Positions 24,179 through 31,114 of a stretch of 40,414 nucleotides of DNA are shown here, piece by piece. The DNA comes from DASSJT01 sp035691065 (GTDB lineage Bacteria > Actinomycetota > Actinomycetes > Actinomycetales > Dermatophilaceae), in NCBI GenBank assembly GCA_035691065.1, contig DASSJT010000002.1, forward strand, positions 1 to 40,414. Direction: 5' to 3'. The notes beneath the pieces were generated by a model, which saw only the letters and a list, made by a program, of their open reading frames with translations, made no database searches and was not told the DNA's origin. Position numbers and translations under genes: made by a program. Each line of letters starts with the position of its first letter. The first letter of the stretch is position 1.

Positions 24179-24183
24179 CCGGC

Positions 24184-25461
24184 GTGCGGATCCTCATGAT
24201 CGGCTCCGGTGGTGTCGGTGACGCTGCCGCCCGGATCGCCGTCGAGCGCGACTTCTTCGACCTCTTGGTGGTGGCCGACTACGACCTGACGCGGGCGCAG
24301 GCCACGGTGGCCGCGGCCAGCGCGCGTCGCAAGGGGGAGAGCCGGCTGGTCGCCGCCCAGGTGGATGCCGGCGACGCCGCCGCCGTGGAGGCGCTGGCCC
24401 GCCAGCACGGCGCCACCCACGTGTTCAACGCCGTTGACCCCCGTTTCGTCATGCCGATCTTCCGGGCCGCGCTCGCCGCCGGCGCCGACTACCTCGACAT
24501 GGCGATGAGCCTCTCTCGGCGACACCCCGAGCAGCCCTACTCGCTCGTCCACGTCAAGCTGGGCGACGAGCAGTTCGCCCTGGCGCCGGAGTGGGAGTCG
24601 GCCGGGCGCCTCGCCCTGGTCGGCATCGGGGTCGAGCCGGGGCTCTCGGACGTCTTCGCGCGCTATGCCGCCGACCACCTCTTCGCCGAGATCCACGAGC
24701 TCGGGACGCGCGACGGCGCCAACCTGGCGGTCCACGACGATGACGGCAACGAGATCTTCGCGCCCAGCTTCTCGATCTGGACCACCATCGAGGAGTGCCT
24801 CAACCCGCCGGTGGTCTGGGAGCGGGACCGCGGGTGGTTCACGACGGCGCCGTTCTCCGAGCCCGAGGTGTTCGAGTTCCCTGAGGGGATCGGCCCGGTG
24901 GAGTGCGTCAACGTCGAGCACGAGGAGGTCCTCCTCATGCCCCGGTGGGTCGACGCGCAGCGCGTGACCTTCAAGTACGGCCTGGGCGAGGAGTTCATCG
25001 GCGTGCTCAAGACGCTCCACACCCTGGGCCTCGACCGCACCGAGAAGGTGCGCGTCGCCGGCGTCGAGGTCTCCCCTCGGGACGTGGTCGCCGCCTGCCT
25101 GCCCGACCCGGCGACCATCGGCCCGCGCATGACCGGCAGGACCTGTGCCGGACTCTGGGTCACCGGCGTGGGCAAGGACGGCGAGCCGCGGTCGACCTAC
25201 CTCTACCACGTGGTCGACAACGCATGGTCGATGCGCGAGTACGGCGCCCAGTGCGTGGTCTGGCAGACCGCGGTCAACCCGGTGGTCGCCCTCGAGCTCC
25301 TCGCCCGCGGCACCTGGTCCGGCAATGGGGTCCTCGGGCCCGAGGCGTTCGACGCGGAGCCCTTCCTGGAGCTCCTCAGGGCCCCCAAGCCGGACGGCTA
25401 CGGCTCGCCGTGGGGCATGGAGGACCGTGCGCCATCGGCCGCCTCCGCCGCACCCGCCTAG
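24184..25461 (+). CDS. Saccharopine-dehydrogenase-family protein in the polyamine operon
   Basis: A 425-residue protein of the saccharopine dehydrogenase / carboxynorspermidine synthase superfamily. The N-terminal Rossmann motif is RILMIGSGGVGDAAARIA, followed by VADYDLTRAQATVA, the strand that selects the nucleotide. THVFNAVDPRFVMPIFRAALAAGADYLDMA is the family's second block. The C-terminal alpha/beta domain includes ALVGIGVEPGLSDVFARYAAD. Known relatives join or split an amino group and a keto or semialdehyde group with NAD(P)H. In Vibrio a relative condenses aspartate semialdehyde with a diamine to carboxy(nor)spermidine. Location five bases after potC makes a polyamine substrate likely, but the reaction is unproven. 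The start is GTG 24184, at the Rossmann strand. Confidence 0.82.
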   Translation: MRILMIGSGGVGDAAARIAVERDFFDLLVVADYDLTRAQATVAAASARRKGESRLVAAQVDAGDAAAVEALARQHGATHVFNAVDPRFVMPIFRAALAAGADYLDMAMSLSRRHPEQPYSLVHVKLGDEQFALAPEWESAGRLALVGIGVEPGLSDVFARYAADHLFAEIHELGTRDGANLAVHDDDGNEIFAPSFSIWTTIEECLNPPVVWERDRGWFTTAPFSEPEVFEFPEGIGPVECVNVEHEEVLLMPRWVDAQRVTFKYGLGEEFIGVLKTLHTLGLDRTEKVRVAGVEVSPRDVVAACLPDPATIGPRMTGRTCAGLWVTGVGKDGEPRSTYLYHVVDNAWSMREYGAQCVVWQTAVNPVVALELLARGTWSGNGVLGPEAFDAEPFLELLRAPKPDGYGSPWGMEDRAPSAASAAPA

Positions 25462-25464
25462 GCT
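25459..25464 (+). promoter_or_regulatory. -10-like box before the agmatinase leader frame
   Basis: TAGGCT, beginning with the stop codon of the upstream gene, lies exactly six bases before the ATG at 25471. It has the same TAGNNT-N6-start layout seen at 6486, 9813, 14857 and 36251. Confidence 0.45.
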
Positions 25465-25470
25465 GGCCGC

Positions 25471-25575
25471 ATGACCAGTTCGCCCCGGTCATGCTCCTCG
25501 TCCCGGCGGGCCGCCCACGCAGAGCGTGGGACCCGGCTCCTTCGTCGCTCGTGTCCTCGGGAGGTCGTCGCATGA
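25471..25575 (+). CDS. Possible 34-residue Arg-rich leader peptide coupled to agmatinase
   Basis: A short reading frame of 34 codons plus stop fills the gap before agmatinase. Eight of its residues are Arg (6, 12, 13, 19, 22, 25, 26, 30), including tandem CGG CGG and CGT CGC. Its TGA stop shares bases with the agmatinase ATG (ATGA, 25572-25575), so it is placed for translational coupling. Between the first tandem Arg codons and the stop lies a 7-base perfect hairpin, CCCACGC-AGA-GCGTGGG (25514-25530), extended by an outer CGGG/CCCG pair. Only about 74% of third positions are G or C, below the neighbouring genes, so it may be a control element rather than a functional protein. I propose a leader; translation is unproven. 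Confidence 0.4.
   Translation: MTSSPRSCSSSRRAAHAERGTRLLRRSCPREVVA
25514..25530 (+). promoter_or_regulatory. Hairpin inside the agmatinase leader
   Basis: A perfect 7-base stem with a 3-base loop, plus an outer stem CGGG (25507-25510) with CCCG (25532-25535). There is no T-run after it. The agmatinase ribosome site GGGAGG (25559-25564) lies about 25 bases downstream, so the structure could influence ribosome access. Confidence 0.45.
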
Positions 25576-26723
25576 CCCGTTACGGCCAGCAGTTCGGGCC
25601 TGACTTCACCTTCCTCGGTGTTCCCATGTGTGACCTGCAGGACGAGAGCACGTATGCCGGTGCCGACGTCGTCGTGCTGGGTGCGCCTTTCGACGGGGGC
25701 ACCTCCCACCGGCCGGGCACGCGGTTCGGCCCGCAGGCCATCCGCGCCACCGACTACCTTCCCCACGACGGATCCCGCCCCTCCCTCGCGCTCCGCACTG
25801 ACGGGCTGGTCGACCTGAGGGTGGTCGACGCCGGCGACGTCGAGATGTACTCCGGGGACATCGAGGTCGCCCTGCCCGCCCTGGAGGCCGCGGTCGAGCG
25901 GGTCGCCCGCTCAGGAGCCATCCCCGTGGTCCTCGGCGGCGACCACTCGATCGCCTACCCGGACGCCAAGGGTGTGGCCAACGTGCTCGGCCACGGCCGG
26001 GTCTCGATGATCCACTTCGATGCCCATGCCGACACCGGTGACATCGAGTTCGGGTCGCTGTGGGGCCACGGCCAGCCCATGCGCCGGCTGATCGAGTCCG
26101 GCGCCCTGCGGGGCGACCGGTTCCTCCAAGTCGGGCTGCGTGGCTACTGGCCACCGCCGGACACACTCGACTGGATGGCACAACAGCGGATGCGGTCCTT
26201 CGAGATGACCGAGATCGTCCACCGCGGCCTCGACGAGTGCCTCAGCGACGCTTTCGCGATCGCCACGGACGAGTGTGACGGGGTCTTCCTGTCGGTCGAC
26301 ATCGACGTCTGCGACCCGGGCCACGCCCCGGGCACCGGCACCCCCGAGCCCGGTGGCCTCAGCGCGCGGCAGCTGCTCGACGCGGTCCGGCGGATCTGCC
26401 TGGAGCTGCCCGTCGTGGGCATCGACGTCGTCGAGGTCAGCCCGCCCTACGACCACGCCGACATCACCGCGGCTCTTGCCAACCGCGTTGTGCTGGAAGC
26501 ACTCTCGGCCATCGCCCGAAAGCGCCGCGACGAGCGCGAGGGCACCCGCTGGGACCCCTCGCGACCACTGCTGGCGGGCCGCCTGCCGGACCGGACTCAG
26601 CCGTTCGGCGGCGCACACCACCACAGCACAGGCCTCTCCCACGACCACAGCGACGACCCGGCGCCGCGCGGCGGCGACCACCCGGCATACCCCCACACCA
26701 CCCAGACCGAGGAGAAGCCCTGA
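25572..26723 (+). CDS. speB: Agmatinase with His-rich C-terminal tail
   Basis: Agmatinase of the arginase/ureohydrolase family, hydrolysing agmatine to putrescine and urea. The binuclear Mn ligands are all present: His125 (GGDHS), Asp150, His152 and Asp154 (FDAHADTG), and Asp243 and Asp245 (SVDIDVCDPGHAPGTGTPEPG). The catalytic-domain Glu288 is in EVSPPYDH. At 383 residues it is longer than the usual 300-350. The extra is a hydrophilic tail at 346-383 with seven His, including HHH at 349-351 and HDH at 357-359, which could store or recruit metal. The ATG at 25572 has GGGAGG seven bases upstream and overlaps the end of a short Arg-rich frame. gabD follows with a one-base overlap. Confidence 0.92.
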   Translation: MTRYGQQFGPDFTFLGVPMCDLQDESTYAGADVVVLGAPFDGGTSHRPGTRFGPQAIRATDYLPHDGSRPSLALRTDGLVDLRVVDAGDVEMYSGDIEVALPALEAAVERVARSGAIPVVLGGDHSIAYPDAKGVANVLGHGRVSMIHFDAHADTGDIEFGSLWGHGQPMRRLIESGALRGDRFLQVGLRGYWPPPDTLDWMAQQRMRSFEMTEIVHRGLDECLSDAFAIATDECDGVFLSVDIDVCDPGHAPGTGTPEPGGLSARQLLDAVRRICLELPVVGIDVVEVSPPYDHADITAALANRVVLEALSAIARKRRDEREGTRWDPSRPLLAGRLPDRTQPFGGAHHHSTGLSHDHSDDPAPRGGDHPAYPHTTQTEEKP

Positions 26724-28183
26724 TGGCCAGCTCACACAAGGACCTGATCGCCTCCGTCCCCACGGGTCTGCTCATCGGCGGCTCGTGGCGGGACAGCTCA
26801 GACGGGGGCACGCTCAAGGTCGAGGACCCTGCTACCGGTGAGGTCCTCACCGAGGTCGCCGACGCCACTGTCGCGGACGGCAAGGCGGCGCTGGACGCCG
26901 CGGTCGCAGCCCAGGGGGAGTGGGGCAGGGTGCCGCCGCGCGACCGCGGCGAGATCCTGCGCAGCGCCTTCGAGAAGATCACTGAGCGCGCGGAGGAGTT
27001 CGCCACGCTCATGACGCTCGAGATGGGCAAGACGCTGGCGGAGTCACGGGGCGAGGTGACCTACGGGGCCGAGTTCTTCCGCTGGTTCTCCGAGGAGGCG
27101 GTCCGGGTGCATGGCCGTTACGCGGTGGCCCCGAACGGCGCGACCCGGCTGATGACGATGAAGGCGCCGGTCGGACCCACCCTGATGATCACGCCGTGGA
27201 ACTTCCCGCTGGCCATGGGCACCCGCAAGATCGGGCCGGCCATCGCTGCGGGCTGCACCATGGTGGTCAAGCCGGCCGGGCAGACCCCGCTGTCCATGCT
27301 TGCCCTGGCCGAGGTGCTCCAGGAGTGCGGCCTGCCCGACGGCGTGCTCAATGTGGTCACGACCTCGCGCACCGGCGACGTGATGGAGCCGATCATCCGC
27401 GACCCGCGGCTGCGCAAGCTGACCTTCACCGGGTCCACGGAGGTGGGACGCAGGCTCGTGGAGCAGTCCGCGGAACAGCTCCTGCGGGTGTCGATGGAGC
27501 TGGGGGGCAATGCGCCGTTCATCGTCTTCGAGGACGCCGACCTGGACCGCGCTGTCGATGGCGCGATGCTGGCCAAGATGCGCAACATCGGCGAGGCCTG
27601 CACCGCAGCCAACCGGTTCTACGTCCACGAGAGCGTGAGCGAGGAGTTCGGGCAGCGGTTCGCCGAGCGCATGGGAGCGCTGCGTGTGGGCCGGGGCACT
27701 GAGGACGGCGTCGATGTGGGGCCGCTGATCGACGCCAAGGCTCGCGACGGCGTGGCGGCGATGGTCGAGGATGCCCGGGCCAAGGGAGCGACAGTGGTCC
27801 TCGGCGGCGCACCCGCCGAGGGCGCCGGCTACTTCTTCGAGCCGACGGTGGTCACGGGGGTGCCCAGGGACGCGCGGGTGATGACCGAGGAGATCTTCGG
27901 CCCCGTGGCCCCGATCGCGTCCTTCTCGACCGAGGAGGAGGTGCTGGAGCTGGCCAACGGCACGGAGTACGGCCTGGTCGCCTACGTGTTCACGCGTGAC
28001 CTGTCGCGCATGATCCGGGTGAGCGAGGGCCTCGAGTTCGGAATGGTCGGTGTCAACCAGGGGATCGTCTCCAACCCGGCGGCACCCTTCGGCGGGGTCA
28101 AGGCATCGGGCTTCGGTCGGGAGGGCGGCTTCGAGGGCATCGACGAGTACCTCGAGACCAAGTACGTCGGGATCGCGCCCTGA
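26723..28183 (+). CDS. gabD: Succinate-semialdehyde dehydrogenase
   Basis: NAD(P)-dependent succinate-semialdehyde dehydrogenase, the last step from GABA to succinate. The 486-residue protein has Asn160 (TPWNFP), Glu259 (MELGGNAPF) and the catalytic Cys293 (GEACTAANRF). The ending GREGGFEGIDEYLETKYVGI is characteristic of the GabD group. It starts on the last base of the agmatinase stop (TGATG), so both are translated together. With patD and the aminotransferase it completes putrescine to succinate; a separate GABA transaminase is not seen, and the class III aminotransferase could serve. The NAD/NADP preference is not clear from sequence. Confidence 0.93.
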   Translation: MASSHKDLIASVPTGLLIGGSWRDSSDGGTLKVEDPATGEVLTEVADATVADGKAALDAAVAAQGEWGRVPPRDRGEILRSAFEKITERAEEFATLMTLEMGKTLAESRGEVTYGAEFFRWFSEEAVRVHGRYAVAPNGATRLMTMKAPVGPTLMITPWNFPLAMGTRKIGPAIAAGCTMVVKPAGQTPLSMLALAEVLQECGLPDGVLNVVTTSRTGDVMEPIIRDPRLRKLTFTGSTEVGRRLVEQSAEQLLRVSMELGGNAPFIVFEDADLDRAVDGAMLAKMRNIGEACTAANRFYVHESVSEEFGQRFAERMGALRVGRGTEDGVDVGPLIDAKARDGVAAMVEDARAKGATVVLGGAPAEGAGYFFEPTVVTGVPRDARVMTEEIFGPVAPIASFSTEEEVLELANGTEYGLVAYVFTRDLSRMIRVSEGLEFGMVGVNQGIVSNPAAPFGGVKASGFGREGGFEGIDEYLETKYVGIAP

Positions 28184-28214
28184 GCTCGCACCTGCGCGTC
28201 TCGTGAGTTCGGCC

Positions 28215-29372
28215 ATGCTTGACCCCAACCCCTTCAGCGACCCGCTGCCGCATGGTCGAATGGCCCCCATGGCCTCAAGCGTGTCCTCAAGCGTGCCCTC
28301 GAGCGTGCCGTCGGGCACGTCATCGGGCATTCCCGCCACACCTCCGCCCTCCGACGGTCCGAGGAAGACGTCGGACGGCCGGCTGCAGTCGCTCGCCGCC
28401 CTGATCGACGAGACCGAGGACAAGCTGCGGCGGGGCCTGACCGCGGGCGCGCAGGTATGGCCCACGCGGTTCCCCGCCCTCGACCGCGCGCTCGCCGGGG
28501 GAGTGCGCTCCGGTGAGCTGCTCCTGCTCGGCGGTCCCCAGGGCCAGGGCAAGACCACCATGGCGATGCAGTTCCTCCGCAACGCGGTCGCCGTCGGCCA
28601 CGCTGCGGTGATCTTCTCGTACGAGCACGAGGCGCACACGCTCTTGGAGCGGCTGCTCGCGCTGGAGGCGGCGGAGGCCAAGGGCATCGAGGCGGCGCGG
28701 GTCCAGGACGTCCGCAAGGCGTTCGAGGAGGCCGGCGCCCACGGCGCCAGCCTCGGCAGCCGACTCGGGCCGCTCGAGGGTGGAAGCGAGGCACTGAGCG
28801 CGCTCACGGCATACGGCAACCGGCTCCACGTCCACGAGTCCACCGGCACGTCGACGGACCTGGGCGAGGTCCGCCGGGTCGTGGAGGAGGTTCGCGAGTC
28901 CACCGGCCGACCCCCGATGGTGCTGGTCGACTACCTCCAGAAGGTGCCGACGCCTGGGGGTCCGGTCAACGAGGACGAGCGGGCCACGATGGTCGTCGAG
29001 CAGCTCAAGGACCTCGCGCTCGACCTCGAGGTGCCGGTGATCGCGATCGTGGCCGCCGAGAAGGCGAGCCTGGTGGCGGGCCACCGGATGCGGATCCACG
29101 ACCTGCGCGGCTCGTCGTCACTGGCCTATGAGGCGGACATCGTGCTCATCATCAACGACAAGTACGACATCGTGGCCAAGCAGCACCTTGTCTACGACCT
29201 CGGCAACGTCGACCGGTTCCGGCACTGGGTGGTGCTGTCGCTGGAGAAGAACCGCAACGGCGTCGACCGGGTCGACCTGGAGTTCCGGAAGATGTTCGAG
29301 CACGGCCGGTTCGACCCGCACGGCCAGATCGTCAACGAGCAGCTCATCGAGGAGCGCGTCTTCGTCACCTGA
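28215..29372 (+). CDS. Stand-alone DnaB-helicase-C-like RecA-fold ATPase
   Basis: A 385-residue RecA-fold ATPase resembling the C-terminal motor domain of DnaB helicase but without the DnaB N-terminal domain. The first 50 residues are a Ser/Pro/Val-rich linker. Walker A is GGPQGQGKTT with Lys113, followed by the VIFSYEHEAHTLLERLLALE block that resembles DnaB/RadA motifs. Walker B is MVLVDYLQKV, and DLRGSSSLAYEADIVLIIND matches DnaB motif 4. The C-terminal VVLSLEKNRNGVDRVDLEFRKMF resembles the DnaB end (K-x-R-x-G). It could be a KaiC-like or helicase-accessory ATPase; I cannot say which. GTG 28203 is also in frame as a start. It shows no clear link with the polyamine genes before it. Confidence 0.78.
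   Translation: MLDPNPFSDPLPHGRMAPMASSVSSSVPSSVPSGTSSGIPATPPPSDGPRKTSDGRLQSLAALIDETEDKLRRGLTAGAQVWPTRFPALDRALAGGVRSGELLLLGGPQGQGKTTMAMQFLRNAVAVGHAAVIFSYEHEAHTLLERLLALEAAEAKGIEAARVQDVRKAFEEAGAHGASLGSRLGPLEGGSEALSALTAYGNRLHVHESTGTSTDLGEVRRVVEEVRESTGRPPMVLVDYLQKVPTPGGPVNEDERATMVVEQLKDLALDLEVPVIAIVAAEKASLVAGHRMRIHDLRGSSSLAYEADIVLIINDKYDIVAKQHLVYDLGNVDRFRHWVVLSLEKNRNGVDRVDLEFRKMFEHGRFDPHGQIVNEQLIEERVFVT
28273..28320 (+). repeat. 12-base tandem repeat in the DnaB-C-like gene
   Basis: CCTCAAGCGTGT (28273), CCTCAAGCGTGC (28285) and CCTCGAGCGTGC (28297), then a decayed copy at 28309. The array encodes the Ser-Ser-Val-Pro type N-terminal linker in frame. Confidence 0.8.
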
Positions 29373-29383
29373 TGCGGCACCTG

Positions 29384-29439
29384 CTGGGGCCACCCGGCTG
29401 GGGCCACCCGGCTGGGGCAACCCGGCTGAGGCCACCCGG
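29384..29439 (+). repeat. 14-base tandem repeat between genes
   Basis: Four copies of CTGGGGCCACCCGG begin at 29384, 29398, 29412 and 29426, with one substitution in each of the last two and a partial copy after. The array starts 12 bases after the stop of the DnaB-C-like gene. The period is not a multiple of three. The rest of this 209-base gap shows no gene. Confidence 0.88.
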
Positions 29440-29581
29440 CTGGGTGCCGAGCGAGCGCGCGGGCCCGCGGTCGGACCCGTGCTGCGCGAACCCTTTCGGG
29501 GGTGTGTGGTGACCGGATCATTGCGGAGTCCGGCTGGATCGGGCCTCGCGCGACGGCGGCTCACCCAGTGAGTCTGGACTC

Positions 29582-30145
29582 ATGAACACTGCACTGATCG
29601 TCATCGACGTCCAGGAGTCCTTCCGCCAGCGCGAGGCCTGGGCGCACATCGACACCCCCGACATCGCCGACAAGATCGCCCGCCTCGTCGACCACGCCCG
29701 CTCCGCCGGGAATGAGGTGGTCTGGGTCCTGCACGCCGAACCGGGATCCGGCGACGTGTTCGACCCCGAGCTCGGGCATGTGAGGCTGCTGCCCGGGCTC
29801 AAACCCGAGCCCGGTGAGCCCACGGTCACCAAGACGAGCCACAACGCCTTCACCACCACCAACCTCGGACAGCTGCTCGTGGAACGTGGCGTGACCGAGG
29901 TCGTCATCACCGGCATCCGCACCGAGCAGTGCTGCGAGACCACGGCTCGCTTGGCGAGTGACCTCGGCTATGACGTGCGCTTCGTCCTGGACGCGACGGC
30001 GACCGACCCGCTGCCCTTGTGGGACGGCTCCGGAACGCTCACTCCGGCCCAGGTCAAGGAGCGCACGGCCTCGGCGCTGCAGGGCCGGTTCGCCGAGGTG
30101 GTCACTATCGAGCAGCTGATGAGATCCGGACCGGATCACGAGTAG
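29582..30145 (+). CDS. Isochorismatase-family cysteine hydrolase
   Basis: A 187-residue cytoplasmic cysteine hydrolase of the isochorismatase/nicotinamidase superfamily. The catalytic triad is complete: Asp9 (ALIVIDVQ), Lys84 (TVTKTSHNAF) and Cys117 (GIRTEQCCETTAR), the position of the nucleophile in the family; a second Cys118 stands where Val is usual. Substrate unknown; relatives hydrolyse isochorismate, nicotinamide, N-carbamoyl amines or ureidoacrylate. GAGTCT six bases before the ATG at 29582 resembles the leaderless -10 boxes with one mismatch. It stands alone, with a convergent lipid operon after it. Confidence 0.85.
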   Translation: MNTALIVIDVQESFRQREAWAHIDTPDIADKIARLVDHARSAGNEVVWVLHAEPGSGDVFDPELGHVRLLPGLKPEPGEPTVTKTSHNAFTTTNLGQLLVERGVTEVVITGIRTEQCCETTARLASDLGYDVRFVLDATATDPLPLWDGSGTLTPAQVKERTASALQGRFAEVVTIEQLMRSGPDHE

Positions 30146-30319
30146 GACAAGCCCGCGGAGCGTCCTTCCGTCCTGACACCCGGCGGGGCACCTGGCGCTC
30201 ATCGGAAGGTGAGCCACAACTGAATGCGCCACTGATCCGGCAATGACGGCTTGCTGGCACGGCTCCAGCCGTTCGTCTGCAGACCTCACGGCGGACGCGT
30301 CCTGACGACCCTGAAGTCC

Positions 30320-31114
30320 TCAGGGCCTACGTGGTGGAAGGGGGAAGAAGAAGCTGGTGCGGGCCATGTACTCCCGGTAGCCGGGGCGCTGGGACATGCT
30401 CCGCTCGAGCGGCTTGCCCCCGGTGGCGTACATCAGGAAGTACGTCATGGTGGCCGGCGACAGGACGGTCAGTATGCCGGGCCAGGCCTCCGCGGCGACG
30501 AGCCACAGACCCCACCAGACGCACGCGTCACCGAAGTAGTTCGGGTGGCGGGTCCACGACCAGAGCCCTCGGTCCATGATCCGGCCGCGGTTGGCCGGGT
30601 CGGCCTTGAACGCCCGCAGCTGCGCGTCCCCGACCGACTCGAACACCACGCCCACGAGCCAAACGGCGGCGCCGACGGCCGCAACCCACCCGAGGCCGCC
30701 CGGAGCGACAGCCGCCACCTGGAGGGGAAGCGACACGAACCAGACCGCCGCCCCCTGGACAAGGAAGACCTTCCGCACCGCGTAGGCGAAGCGGCTTCCG
30801 GGCGCGCCGGCCAGCATGGCGTCGTAGCGCGGGTCCTCACCGTGTCCTCGGCTGCGCGCGTAGATGTGCCAGGACAGCCGGCAGCCCCAGATCGTCACCA
30901 GCACAGCCAGCAGCACCCGGCGCGCCAGGTCGCCCGGGCCGAGCAGCAGGCCGACCACCCCAGCCGAGGCCAGCGCCAGCCCCCACGTCACGTCCACGAC
31001 GCTGTAGCGGCCCACTCGCCGGGCGACCGCCGCAGTCACTGCCATGGCCGCGGCCACCACGGCGAGGCTCACCCCCGACACGAGCAGGAAGCCCGACCAG
31101 TCGAACGTGCTCAT
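30320..31114 (-). CDS. DUF1295 membrane protein (steroid 5-alpha-reductase/ICMT-like)
   Basis: A 264-residue membrane protein with about seven hydrophobic segments and the DUF1295 hallmark DRGLWSWTRHPNYFGDACVWWG near residue 185, the same R-H-P-N-Y/F motif used by steroid 5-alpha-reductases and isoprenylcysteine methyltransferases to bind cofactor. KPLERSMSQRPGYREYMARTSFFFP closes the family block. It is the last gene of a five-gene lipid operon, its ATG overlapping the preceding methyltransferase stop (ATGA, 31111-31114). In mycobacteria a DUF1295 gene also stands next to ufaA1. A reductase or desaturase role in forming methyl-branched or furan fatty acids is inferred from that context. A weak 6-base hairpin spans its stop (30309-30325). 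Confidence 0.85.
   Translation of the reverse strand: MSTFDWSGFLLVSGVSLAVVAAAMAVTAAVARRVGRYSVVDVTWGLALASAGVVGLLLGPGDLARRVLLAVLVTIWGCRLSWHIYARSRGHGEDPRYDAMLAGAPGSRFAYAVRKVFLVQGAAVWFVSLPLQVAAVAPGGLGWVAAVGAAVWLVGVVFESVGDAQLRAFKADPANRGRIMDRGLWSWTRHPNYFGDACVWWGLWLVAAEAWPGILTVLSPATMTYFLMYATGGKPLERSMSQRPGYREYMARTSFFFPLPPRRP

Noticed and set aside
30309..30325. Hairpin CCCTGA-AGTCC-TCAGGG at the end of the lipid operon
   Set aside because: The stem is only six bases, has no T-run and covers the stop codon, so it is too weak to call a terminator.
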